Origin: Paenibacillus xylanilyticus
GTDB lineage: Bacteria > Bacillota > Bacilli > Paenibacillales > Paenibacillaceae
Assembly (NCBI RefSeq): GCF_013359935.1
Contig: NZ_JABMCB010000197.1
Span: 124,001-188,000, forward strand
DNA: 64,000 nucleotides
Reading direction: 5' to 3'
In this document: positions 51,111-59,451 of the stretch, piece by piece
Layout: the number at the start of each line of letters is the position of its first letter
How positions within the stretch are numbered: position 1 is the first letter of the stretch
Made by a program: the position numbers and the translations under genes
Notes under the pieces: generated by a model
What the model saw: the letters and a program-made list of their open reading frames with translations, nothing else
Told to the model about the DNA's origin: nothing
Databases searched by the model: none

Positions 51111-52094
51111 TTGAATTTAAACCAAGATACATATTCGATCGGTGAAGCTGCCAAAATGATCGGTTCAACCGTTAAAACCATTCGTTATTACGACGAAATC
51201 GGACTGGTCCATCCCTCGCTTTATACGGAAGGCGGGCACCGTCTCTATACACCGCAGGACCTGTGGCGGCTGGAGCTTATCACTACGCTGCGCTATCTGA
51301 ATTTCGGCATACCGGATATTCGCAGGCTCATGTCCGGTGAACTGGGCATGTCACAGGCGCTGGACCTGCAGATTGAAGCTCTGGAAACCCAGATCAGCAC
51401 CATGAGCACCATGCTCTCCATTTTGCAGCAAGCCAAACAGCATGAAGCGGAAGCTTCACTGAATTCCGGTCAGTCTCTCACCTATGTATCCAGCCTGGTG
51501 GATTCACTAACGGCCCATGCCAAGAAACGGAAGCAATTTGTCTCCGCCAAGATGGAAGAATCTCATCTCCTGGACGAGATCCCGCAGGAATGGAGAGTCT
51601 CGTTTTTGCACTTTTTTGATAAATACCTGATGAAAGATACGAAATTATCTGCCAAACAAACAATGGCCTGGAAGGAAATTCAGGAGATCATTAATGATCC
51701 GGCCTATATTGCCGATCTGGCCCGTCTCGAACTGCCCTTCTTCACCATGGCAAACCATCCACAGGTTGAGGCTGACGCCTGGGTGAGAAAAATGGAGGAA
51801 ATCCGTATTCGTACCACCGAGGCTCTGACCAAGCAATGGCCACCAGACAGCCCTGCGGTTCAGGCTATGGTTTGGGATTTTGTAATGATGTACGCCAGCA
51901 ATGAACATACCGGAGACCCAGAAGCCTTTTTCAGCAAACAAGCCCGGTACATGCTGGACTTCGTTACAGAGCGCATCCTTCGTTTTAATAGACTGTGTAT
52001 GGTGCTGAACCCCGAATGGAGCGAAATTGTTAACGGTATTAACCTGCTTCAGGAAGGCATGAGGCTGCGGTTAAAACAAATGGAAGAAGACTGA
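51111..52094 (+). CDS. MerR-family transcriptional activator with large effector domain
   Basis: A 327-aa regulator: winged helix YSIGEAAKMIGSTVKTIRYYDEIGL (residues about 7-75), dimerisation coiled coil (LDLQIEALETQISTMSTMLSILQQAKQ) and a C-terminal 190-residue helical domain of unknown ligand, partly TipAS-like (TEALTKQWPPDSPAVQAMVWDFV). TTG at 51111 follows GAGGTG by 8 nt; upstream in-frame codons overlap its own promoter. It is convergent with the hydrolase gene, whose promoter carries the same operator, so it likely activates both. Confidence 0.93.
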   Translation: MNLNQDTYSIGEAAKMIGSTVKTIRYYDEIGLVHPSLYTEGGHRLYTPQDLWRLELITTLRYLNFGIPDIRRLMSGELGMSQALDLQIEALETQISTMSTMLSILQQAKQHEAEASLNSGQSLTYVSSLVDSLTAHAKKRKQFVSAKMEESHLLDEIPQEWRVSFLHFFDKYLMKDTKLSAKQTMAWKEIQEIINDPAYIADLARLELPFFTMANHPQVEADAWVRKMEEIRIRTTEALTKQWPPDSPAVQAMVWDFVMMYASNEHTGDPEAFFSKQARYMLDFVTERILRFNRLCMVLNPEWSEIVNGINLLQEGMRLRLKQMEED

Positions 52095-52120
52095 ACGTCA
52101 GTCTCCTTCCATTTTTCGTT

Positions 52121-53635
52121 TTAGCCCTTTTTTAACGAATAGGATGCATGTTCCCCCACTTCACTATCCATACGGAGCGATTGCCCTTTTAAATAGTGAT
52201 TGAAGAAGTCGATCGTTGTATCGTTTATCAATTGTTGTGCCCCACGTGCGTCTACACCCTGTGACCATTCCAGAATGGGAGATATCAGATAGAGATCCGA
52301 GAAACTCAGATGTTTGGTGTTGCTCAGTTCCATCCAGAAGTTCCCTCCTACGGTCACTGGCTCATATCGGGCATATACTTCCTCGTAGTATTTCTCGGCT
52401 TCCGGACGGGTCGTGCCCATGGCCGCGATCTCTTCGTCACTCATTACACTTGTACCTGCGACCGTTGTGTCCGCACTCATCATCAGAAACGGTTTGCCTA
52501 CCCCTTCAGCGGGAATGCGCTTCTCTCCAAACAATACACCATCCATGTTCATCCCTGCTTTGACACGCGGATCATCCATTAACATCTGTACCGTTGTCGC
52601 CCCGCCAAATGAATGTCCAAACATGCCGATGTTGTCCAGATCCATATGTCCGGTAAAACGCCCGTTTGGATCTCCTGCGGCTAATTTCTTCACCTCATCC
52701 AGTACAAACTGCGCGTCCTTCACCCATGTCTCGTTGAGCTTGTCCATATAACTGAATTGCAGCTGTTCGAAGCCTTCTTTCCCCTCCGATTCAAACTGGG
52801 CCACACGTCCATCCGGAAATACAGATACCAGACTGCTATACGTGTGATTAATGCCAACAACAATGTAACCTTGACTAACCAGCTGCTCCACCTGGAACGT
52901 ATTCTGATTTTCATAGCCATGCAGACCATGAGAGAAAAGGATTACCGGGTATTGCGCTTCCGCATCTGATAATGAAGCTTCCTGAATCGCATGTGCTTTG
53001 ACTTGGTCCAAACTTGAAAATAACAGCTTCGGCAGCTGCAGCACTTCATTGAAGGCTGCTGCATATACGGCTGGATCGTTTACATAAGGGGCTGTTGTTC
53101 CCTTGGCATCTGGATCTGTGGGATACCAGATCTGCACCATCAGTTCCCGTTTGTCCCCGGCTGTACTTGTCAGTAATTCCTCCCGACTATTGTCTGTCCA
53201 GTCATAGGATACTGTTCCGATTCCGTAGGGACCTGTAAGCTTTTCAAATGAAAATACCGGAAAAAGCAGCGGTAGCCCAACGGTTACGGCAGCGTATACC
53301 AACACCAACATAGATGTTGCAATGATTCGAACACGTCCAGTTTTTTGTACGGCAGACGTGCTGGAAGACGATGCTGCAGCATGTTTGCCCACTGTCGTCA
53401 CTGAGCGCTGCTGTCTTCTTGCATCTGCCATTATCCCAATCAGTGGAACCAATGTGAGCAGGTACGCTGGAATCATCGGCCAACGCATGCCCTCTACCCA
53501 TCCATGAATCAGCAGCAGCACACCCGATATGACGAGCCCTCCCCATACCCCTTTCTGCGGCTTATTCCGCCCTCCGATCAACCACACCAGCATTACGACG
53601 TTGAAAATAAGATAGATCCATTCTACTGTCCTCAT
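52121..53635 (-). CDS. Membrane-anchored alpha/beta hydrolase (PAF-acetylhydrolase/chlorophyllase-like)
   Basis: A 504-aa protein with three N-terminal TMs (residues 5-22, 32-50, 54-70), a linker, a fourth TM about 103-127, then an extracytoplasmic alpha/beta hydrolase domain with oxyanion segment LFSHGLHGYENQ and nucleophile elbow GHS342FGG; Asp and His candidates are DMDGV- and NTKHLSFSD (about residue 455). ATG at 53635 has GGGGGA 10 nt upstream and the promoter rules out an earlier start. It resembles PAF-AH isoform-II-like lipases/esterases. Probably controlled by the convergent MerR regulator, so its substrate or product may be the inducer (inference). Confidence 0.9.
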   Translation of the reverse strand: MRTVEWIYLIFNVVMLVWLIGGRNKPQKGVWGGLVISGVLLLIHGWVEGMRWPMIPAYLLTLVPLIGIMADARRQQRSVTTVGKHAAASSSSTSAVQKTGRVRIIATSMLVLVYAAVTVGLPLLFPVFSFEKLTGPYGIGTVSYDWTDNSREELLTSTAGDKRELMVQIWYPTDPDAKGTTAPYVNDPAVYAAAFNEVLQLPKLLFSSLDQVKAHAIQEASLSDAEAQYPVILFSHGLHGYENQNTFQVEQLVSQGYIVVGINHTYSSLVSVFPDGRVAQFESEGKEGFEQLQFSYMDKLNETWVKDAQFVLDEVKKLAAGDPNGRFTGHMDLDNIGMFGHSFGGATTVQMLMDDPRVKAGMNMDGVLFGEKRIPAEGVGKPFLMMSADTTVAGTSVMSDEEIAAMGTTRPEAEKYYEEVYARYEPVTVGGNFWMELSNTKHLSFSDLYLISPILEWSQGVDARGAQQLINDTTIDFFNHYLKGQSLRMDSEVGEHASYSLKKG

Positions 53636-53705
53636 GATACTAGTTCCCCCTTGTCTGTTTGCTGCGTTTCGAATTGCAAGCTGTACAGCAGTTCTTCTAG
53701 TTGCA

Positions 53706-53736
53706 ATCATAAAACCTCCAGTAACAGGAGATTCAA
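53706..53736 (-). promoter_or_regulatory. MerR-type promoter with 19-nt spacer, hydrolase side
   Basis: Minus strand TTGAAT (53736-53731), 19-nt spacer CTCCTGTTACTGGAGGTTT, TATGAT (53711-53706). Compared with the promoter at 51061 only a few bases differ, and the arms CTCC-GT-ACTGGAG are kept. The start would be near 53699, giving a 5' UTR of about 64 nt. Confidence 0.92.
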
Positions 53737-53777
53737 GGGGGATTTTTTAAGAAAACGAACCTAAACTACTTTAAAAC

Positions 53778-53804
53778 AAAAAAAAGAGAGGGATTCCCCT
53801 CTCC
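53778..53804 (-). terminator. Terminator of the coiled-coil gene pair
   Basis: GAGAGGG / CCCTCTC stem with GAAT loop followed on the minus strand by eight T. Confidence 0.9.
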
Positions 53805-53838
53805 TTCCACATATCTTAATTTCGAAAACAACGTAATA

Positions 53839-54186
53839 TTACCATGATGTACGCGGTTTTTGAATTGCATCTGTTTCTTTTTCGATATCTGTCATCATAT
53901 CTTTAATCCGATCCAATGCCAGTTGAAGCTGCTTTTGATGTGCATCGAGACGGTGGGCCATGGATCGAACCTGTTCTTGTGTAGGAGGCTGAGGCGCATG
54001 GGAGATTTCAATCAGTTCTTTTTCAATAGCATCTATGCCGTCCAATCCTGCACCCAGCATCTCAATGCCAAACTTGGCCTTGTCTGCGATATGATCTATT
54101 TTTAGAGCCGTTTCTTTTGCTTGTTTGTTGCCCCAGCCACCCGATATGTAGTTGGGTTGACCTACAGGTGGTGTGTAATCGCTCAT
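53839..54186 (-). CDS. Unknown small helical protein
   Basis: A 115-aa protein: a Pro/Gly/Tyr start (MSDYTPPVGQPNYISGGWGN), then two long amphipathic helices (about 20-62 and 70-108) including LDAHQKQLQLALDRIKDMMTDIEKETDAI. No signal peptide or TM. GGGAGG is at normal distance. 15 nt after the other coiled-coil gene, so one operon. WXG/ESX-like two-helix proteins have this size, but a WxG turn is not clear; the GGWGN motif is N-terminal instead. Function unknown. Confidence 0.72.
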   Translation of the reverse strand: MSDYTPPVGQPNYISGGWGNKQAKETALKIDHIADKAKFGIEMLGAGLDGIDAIEKELIEISHAPQPPTQEQVRSMAHRLDAHQKQLQLALDRIKDMMTDIEKETDAIQKPRTSW

Positions 54187-54201
54187 AGAGACCGAACCTC
54201 C

Positions 54202-54621
54202 CTATTTCTGATACTTATCAGTAATTTCATCAATCTTGTCTGTCAACTTGTCGATCTCGTCCGTGAGACTATCAATTTCGTTGGTTAATTTGTCCACATC
54301 TTTAATGTTCTTCTGAACTTCGTCAATGTTGCCACTAGTAGCAATTACTTTGGACATCACTTCTTGTGCAATCGATGTCACAAGTACCTGTACATGATCG
54401 GGAGCATCTTGTCCAACCTGTGCGACCAGTCTGTCAATCAGAGGTTTGATTTGAGATAGCGTAGTAGCTGCATTGGCAAGCTCACGACCACAAGAGTTCA
54501 ATTCGGAATCAATCTTGTCCGACACCCGGTCAATTTTGGATTGAGTGATCTGGTCGATTTCTCTGATTACCTTGTCGATATCATTGGACATCTCACGTAC
54601 TGCGCCTTTTCCTACTAACAT
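54202..54621 (-). CDS. Unknown coiled-coil protein with heptad repeats
   Basis: A 139-aa protein, entirely helical; the last 40 residues are perfect heptads (VDKLTNEIDSLTDEIDKLTD...). A single Cys pair position CGREL lies near residue 45. ATG at 54621 has GGGGGAG 7 nt upstream. It precedes the 115-aa helical protein in a two-gene operon with its own terminator. I know no family; such pairs occur among phage-tail-like or type VII-associated chaperones and among cytoskeletal accessory proteins, but nothing here decides. Confidence 0.72.
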   Translation of the reverse strand: MLVGKGAVREMSNDIDKVIREIDQITQSKIDRVSDKIDSELNSCGRELANAATTLSQIKPLIDRLVAQVGQDAPDHVQVLVTSIAQEVMSKVIATSGNIDEVQKNIKDVDKLTNEIDSLTDEIDKLTDKIDEITDKYQK

Positions 54622-54935
54622 TAGCAAACTCCCCCAGTATGTTTTACAAATTCTTCAATCCTCTTGATTATAAGGTAAGCCTCCATGCTGAGCAATAAAT
54701 TACGTTGTTATTTCGACGCTTTTTTACAAATAAAAGGGCATTACTGCAATCTTCGCTTCTCCCTTCTACGGATTTCCATAGTTTAAGGGAATTTTGCTTG
54801 TATATAACACGTTCTTCCCCTATAAAACAAATAAAAATGCACTCCCTGAATGACATGTGAACCCCTTAAAGGTTCTCCGATGTATTCAAGGAATGCATGA
54901 AATGGAATTTCAAATTCAGAAGTTCATATAAAAGA
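54622..54935. other. Intergenic stretch between permease and coiled-coil genes
   Basis: AT-rich, no credible gene. It holds the long hairpin at 54838-54897 and, nearer the coiled-coil genes, presumably their promoter (not identified with confidence). Confidence 0.5.
54838..54897 (-). terminator. Large imperfect hairpin terminator after the amino acid permease
   Basis: A 60-bp imperfect palindrome: arms TGCATTCCTTGAATACATCG... and its near complement (TGCACTCCCTGAATGACATG on the plus strand), centre TTAA, followed on the minus strand by ATTTTTATTTGTTTT. Longer than a usual terminator stem. Confidence 0.65.
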
Positions 54936-56315
54936 TTATTGTCCTTCTCCGCCATCTACCCGCTGTCTCTTGTCTATGCCAAATACGTAATATCCGATCA
55001 CCACGATCGCCATAAATGTGGCACCAACAACCAGGGGTAAGCGTGTATCCGGGTTAAACGCCATGCCGATGATGACGAGGATCAGATACACGATGATAAT
55101 GTAGTTGCTGATCGGGAACCATTTGGACTTGAAGTTGTGATCAGCCATCTCACTACCCCAACGCTTTCTGAATCGGAACTGGCTGAATGCCAGTGCGAAC
55201 CACGGTACCATCCCCGGAAGAACACTTGCACTATAGATATACAGGAACAGTTTGGAGTCCGGCATCAGGTAGTTCAGTATAACACCAATCAACAGCAAGG
55301 AAATGGTGACAATGATACTGTTGCGGGGAACTCCGCCTTTGGACAACTTTTTAAAAAAGGCAGGTGCCTGTCCATTCTCCGCAAGCGTGTATAACATACG
55401 GCCCGCACTATAGATTCCGCTGTTGCATCCCGACATTGCCGCCGTAAGCACCACGAAGTTGATAATCCCCGCAGCAGCTACGATACCAACCTTGGCAAAC
55501 GTCAGTACAAACGGGCTTCCCGTCTGTCCGACTTCATTCCATGGGTACAGCGTTACGATAACAAAGATGGCACCTACGTAAAAGATCAGGATACGCCATA
55601 CGATATTTTTGATTGCTTTACGCAGCGTCTGCTTCGGATTCTCTGCTTCCCCTGCCGTAATGCCGACCATTTCAACACCCTGATAGGCAGCCGTTACAAT
55701 ACATAGGGCGAATAAAAATCCTTTGATCCCTCCAGGGAAAAATCCCCCATGACTTACCAGATTCGATAGTCCAATCGGCTCTCCGCCGTTACCAAGACCG
55801 AAGAAGATTAATCCGGTTCCGATTACGACCATGAAGACAATGGCTGTTACCTTAATCATGGCGAACCAGAATTCGAACTCACCGTAAAATTTAACCGCAG
55901 CGAGATTCGCTGCCGCAATAATGAGTACCCCAGCGAGTGCAGGCAGCCACTGTGGAATGTCCGGAAACCAATAACCGACATAAATGCCGATTGCCGTAAC
56001 TTCCGCCATCCCAACCGTTACCCAGAGGAACCAGTAACTCCAGGCAGTTAGGAATCCGGCGAGCGGACTGATATATTTGTGAGCAAATGTGGCAAATGAA
56101 CCGGTGACAGGCTCCTGGATCAACATTTCACCCATAATACGCATGACAAAAAAGATAATGATTCCGGCCAGCAAATAGGCCAGCAGTACCGAAGGACCTG
56201 CCCATTTGATCGTACTTGCCGATCCCATGAACAATCCGACGCCGATTGTACCCCCGAGTGCAATCAGCTCTACATGCCGGGGCTTAAGCCCTCTAGATAG
56301 TTGCTTCGATTCCAA
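54936..56315 (-). CDS. Amino acid permease (APC superfamily, AAT family)
   Basis: A 459-aa, 12-TM transporter. The N-terminal signature RHVELIALGGTIGVGLFMGSAS and the EP(V)TGSFATFAHKYI segment define the amino acid transporter (AAT) family, near B. subtilis AlaP/YtnA and E. coli CycA/AnsP. Proton-coupled uptake of small neutral amino acids is likely; exact substrate not readable. TTG start with GGGGAG 6 nt upstream. Monocistronic. Confidence 0.9.
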   Translation of the reverse strand: MESKQLSRGLKPRHVELIALGGTIGVGLFMGSASTIKWAGPSVLLAYLLAGIIIFFVMRIMGEMLIQEPVTGSFATFAHKYISPLAGFLTAWSYWFLWVTVGMAEVTAIGIYVGYWFPDIPQWLPALAGVLIIAAANLAAVKFYGEFEFWFAMIKVTAIVFMVVIGTGLIFFGLGNGGEPIGLSNLVSHGGFFPGGIKGFLFALCIVTAAYQGVEMVGITAGEAENPKQTLRKAIKNIVWRILIFYVGAIFVIVTLYPWNEVGQTGSPFVLTFAKVGIVAAAGIINFVVLTAAMSGCNSGIYSAGRMLYTLAENGQAPAFFKKLSKGGVPRNSIIVTISLLLIGVILNYLMPDSKLFLYIYSASVLPGMVPWFALAFSQFRFRKRWGSEMADHNFKSKWFPISNYIIIVYLILVIIGMAFNPDTRLPLVVGATFMAIVVIGYYVFGIDKRQRVDGGEGQ

Positions 56316-56761
56316 ACGATTCTCCCCTTTTCTTGTGTGCAGCTTCGTGTTGTAGATTTCATTTTTATACTCACATTAACGCAATGCAGAATTGCATCAC
56401 CAAATTGTACGAGTTGTGCCGCAGAAATACAACAAGGAATGTAAGGAAGCGTTTTAAATGAGAATTATCATCATTTATAATGATATATAACAATCACTTT
56501 TCTGGCTTTCACTTTGGATAAGGAGGGGTTTAATCCCCTCCAAAAAGGAACCTCTTAAACCAGAGAGAAGGTTCTTTTGTTACCTCTACCCTTAGTTTAG
56601 TGGAACTCCCTCAGGACTATCCCCGTATTGTATTTCAGAAGATCACATATGGGGTACTGGTTATAGTTCCTATATTTTCTCATTCAATTGATATTATAAA
56701 CGAGATCGGTCGATGTTAGACCACGACCCAAACCATGTAATAACATTCGGGAGGTCTGCAT
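56316..56761. other. Long divergent intergenic region with hairpins
   Basis: No gene. It holds an AT-rich dyad (TTATAATGATATATAA, 56475-56490) that loosely resembles PerR/Fur boxes, a compact palindrome GGAGGGG-TTTAAT-CCCCTCC (56522-56541) and a longer hairpin AAAGGAACCT ... AGGTTCTTTT (56544-56579) that looks like a terminator on either strand although no gene ends here; a small RNA is conceivable. Confidence 0.45.
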
Positions 56762-57757
56762 ATGGAGCAGCAACACGCAGCACGAGTTGAATTATTCGTT
56801 TCCAACACCCAAATCATCAAGAAGTCGTTCAAGTGGCAAAATCCGATGATGCACCGCCTTAGTGCCCTTCTCTATGCAGCGGACAATAAAACTGCGGATG
56901 GCGAGGCCATTCGTCAGAGTCATGATCTGATGAAACATAATACAGGTCTCTTTTCTGCATTCAGGGGCAATTCGGCCATCAGTATCGCAGCCATGCTCTC
57001 CCTCACAACGGATCAGGAAACGAAGCTGGCGGAAACTTTGCATGTCTACGACCTGATGAAAGAGATCAAATTCCGCTCTTCCGATTTTCTCGCGGTTGCT
57101 GCTTATCAGATTGCTGTCCAGGCAGCGCCTGATCAATTTCAGTATACGGTAGAACGCACTAAGGCTTTTTACGATCAGATGAAAGCAAACCACCGCTTCC
57201 TTACTGCACAGGATGACTATATTTTTGCAGCCATGCTGGCTCTCTCCGATCTGGATGTGGATTCCGGTGTGGCCCGCATGGAACAGCTCTATCGTGAATT
57301 GAAGCCGGAGTTTTCTTCTGGCAACAGCGTACAGGCATTAACACAAGTATTGGTTCTTGGGGACGACAGTCCGGAATCGAGTCATCGCGTGTTGAGATTA
57401 CAAGAGGCGTTCCGCAAACGCAGCATCCGACTGGATAAAACGTATACCTTATCTTCCCTGGGTGTACTCTCTTTACTGCCTGTGGACCAGGAAACACTTG
57501 TGGATCAGGTCCAGGAAACGTATGACTGGCTGCGTGATCAAAAGGGCTTCGGGGCATGGTCGATCACCAAACAGGAATTGCTGTTATTTTCATCTGCCCT
57601 TGTGGCGGTTCAGCATGTTGAGAATTTGAGAAATGGCGTTCTGACCACCACTCTCTCAACAAGTATCTCGAACATTATCATCGCACAGCAAGCTGCCATG
57701 GCCTCTGCTGCCGCGGCATCGGCCGCTGCTGCCGCTTCATCATCTTCATCAAGCTAA
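56762..57757 (+). CDS. DUF4003 family protein
   Basis: A 331-aa cytoplasmic helical protein. FVSNTQIIKKSFKWQNPMMHRLSALLYA and MLSLTTDQETKLAETLHVYDLMKEIKFRSSDFLAVAAYQIA fit the Firmicute DUF4003 family. The last 25 residues are a low-complexity Ala/Ser tail ending in six Ser. GGGAGG is at normal distance before the ATG. No partner genes; function unknown. Confidence 0.82.
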   Translation: MEQQHAARVELFVSNTQIIKKSFKWQNPMMHRLSALLYAADNKTADGEAIRQSHDLMKHNTGLFSAFRGNSAISIAAMLSLTTDQETKLAETLHVYDLMKEIKFRSSDFLAVAAYQIAVQAAPDQFQYTVERTKAFYDQMKANHRFLTAQDDYIFAAMLALSDLDVDSGVARMEQLYRELKPEFSSGNSVQALTQVLVLGDDSPESSHRVLRLQEAFRKRSIRLDKTYTLSSLGVLSLLPVDQETLVDQVQETYDWLRDQKGFGAWSITKQELLLFSSALVAVQHVENLRNGVLTTTLSTSISNIIIAQQAAMASAAAASAAAAASSSSSS

Positions 57758-57788
57758 TGTTTGACAAGGCAGATTTATCACGAGACCA

Positions 57789-57822
57789 AAAGGCCCATCT
57801 GAGTCACTCAGATGGGTCTTAG
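57789..57822. terminator. Bidirectional terminator between DUF4003 and kinase-fold genes
   Basis: GGCCCATCTGAG-TCA-CTCAGATGGGTC perfect stem; moderate T content on each side. Confidence 0.75.
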
Positions 57823-57866
57823 ATTTATTTAATTCAGTATCAAAATAATAAAACTTTTTTCCGAAA

Positions 57867-58856
57867 CTATACGATTCCCGTTTCACGAAACTCCTCCATA
57901 AAACTGTCCAGCCAATCATCGCCATAATCCAGCGCACCCATATCACTTTCGATAAATGCAGCATCCAGACCCATGACCCAAAATCTGCGAGCGACAATGA
58001 ACAGGTCGACGGCTTGTTCGTCCTCTGGAGAGAACCTTCGTATCGAACGATAACCCGCCATGAGTGCCTTCCATAATGCTTCTTTTTGCTCAGCAGACTG
58101 TCTCTTCCTAGCTTTCACCTGAGCCAGATCATACGCACGCCAGCCATTAGCCGCCCACTCAAAATCATAGTGAGTAAACGAGTTTTCCTGCTGAAAAGCA
58201 TTATTGTTTCCATGCATATCGCCATGGCACAATCCCCATTCCAGACCATCGCTGGATGCGGTAATACGCTTCTTCAACTCCTGAGTAAACGTATGCAAAA
58301 ATGGCACTGCTTCATGCGATTCCCCGATATACGCCACAATCCGTTCCAACGGCTGATCGATCAGAAATGGTGTATTCAGCTCATAACGAGGCTGCTCCAG
58401 GACCACCTGATCCATAGCCTTATGCAGCTCCGCAGCAGATTGACCAAAAGCATAACAGGACTCTTCATCCTGCAAATTATTCTCGATTCCATTGATGTAA
58501 CGGAACATCACGGCCATCCGTTTACCCTCCGGCGCATCCAGAACAGTGTATCCACTGTTATCTTTCTTATTGAGATGCTCTCCTACATCAGCGCACGCTG
58601 AAGAATTCAATATCGCTTTCAATTGAGACAGCACCGATAACTCCGCGCCTACCTCTTCTTCTCCAACCTCTGTACGGTAAACCCGAAGGATATACATGCC
58701 CGTGGACGTTTTTACCCGATATGTATCATTCAATCCCCGCAGCCAAAATAAACATTCTTTCCATTGCCCGATGTCATATTGATCACTTAGAGCAAATTCC
58801 AAGTATTTCGGACTTAAAACGGATCGCAAAGCAGTTGGTTGATCAAATTTCTGCAT
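57867..58856 (-). CDS. APH/choline-kinase-fold phosphotransferase
   Basis: A 329-aa protein of the phosphotransferase (APH) family: N-lobe LRGLNDTYRVKTSTGMYILRVYR, catalytic loop CHGDMHGNNNAF (HGDxHxxN) and metal-binding HYDFEWAANGWRAYDLAQ. These motifs are complete, unlike the divergent paralogue at 37030. AAGGAG precedes the ATG. Substrate unknown; not evidence of antibiotic resistance. Confidence 0.88.
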   Translation of the reverse strand: MQKFDQPTALRSVLSPKYLEFALSDQYDIGQWKECLFWLRGLNDTYRVKTSTGMYILRVYRTEVGEEEVGAELSVLSQLKAILNSSACADVGEHLNKKDNSGYTVLDAPEGKRMAVMFRYINGIENNLQDEESCYAFGQSAAELHKAMDQVVLEQPRYELNTPFLIDQPLERIVAYIGESHEAVPFLHTFTQELKKRITASSDGLEWGLCHGDMHGNNNAFQQENSFTHYDFEWAANGWRAYDLAQVKARKRQSAEQKEALWKALMAGYRSIRRFSPEDEQAVDLFIVARRFWVMGLDAAFIESDMGALDYGDDWLDSFMEEFRETGIV

Positions 58857-58886
58857 ATATATGCTCCTTCAGTTTAGTAATAAGCT

Positions 58887-59405
58887 TCAGCCAGCCCGCT
58901 TAACCACCTGTGTTTTTGCTAGAAGGTCGTACAAGGACTGCTTTCTCTTCGTAAATATTGCGGTAAAAATATACGTGAACATCAGGGCGTAGATTAGCCC
59001 GCCTATTACATAATACTGGACAGGAACAGCACCTTCTCCCACATGGACCAGCCGGTACACCAGATAATGCGAGAGCTCCCAAGGCAGGAACTTCAGAATC
59101 GTTCTGAATATAGCATGCGGTACTGACAAAGCATTTCCATTTTGATTAACAACCTGAATGGCCGTCTTCCTTTTCCCAAACGACTGTCCACCCACTGTTG
59201 AGTCACTAATCACAAAATATACGGAGATCGGTAGAGTTACCATTATAAAACCGGTAAGCTGAGCTACAGCAAGGGATCCATTAAAAAGCTCTTGCAAGGA
59301 AGGAAAGATGAACACGTTCTCAACCAATAACAAGACCAAATAACCAAACATCAGAATGTAATCCAACAAAAAGGCTTTGATTCGAAGTAGAAATGTGGCA
59401 TACAT
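58887..59405 (-). CDS. RDD-family membrane protein
   Basis: A 172-aa protein with about four TMs. The RDD pattern is seen in altered form: LLRIKAFLLDYILMF at the start (R..D) and GGQSFGKRKTAIQVVNQNGNALS, the conserved GxSxGKxxxxIxVV loop. Start at 59405 with GGAGG 8 nt upstream. Some RDD proteins act in sodium/proton exchange, most are uncharacterised. 31 nt upstream of the kinase-fold gene on the same strand. Confidence 0.87.
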   Translation of the reverse strand: MYATFLLRIKAFLLDYILMFGYLVLLLVENVFIFPSLQELFNGSLAVAQLTGFIMVTLPISVYFVISDSTVGGQSFGKRKTAIQVVNQNGNALSVPHAIFRTILKFLPWELSHYLVYRLVHVGEGAVPVQYYVIGGLIYALMFTYIFTAIFTKRKQSLYDLLAKTQVVKRAG

Positions 59406-59451
59406 GCGAGTGACCTCCATTTCATCTCATATAAGGCTCTCCTTTTAACAA

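Noticed and set aside
56475..56490. PerR/Fur-like box TTATAATGATATATAA
   Set aside because: Two or more mismatches in an AT-rich region; indistinguishable from background without more copies.
37030..58856. The two APH-fold genes as aminoglycoside resistance determinants
   Set aside because: Kinase motifs fit the broad APH/choline kinase superfamily, which has many housekeeping members; nothing links these to known resistance enzymes.
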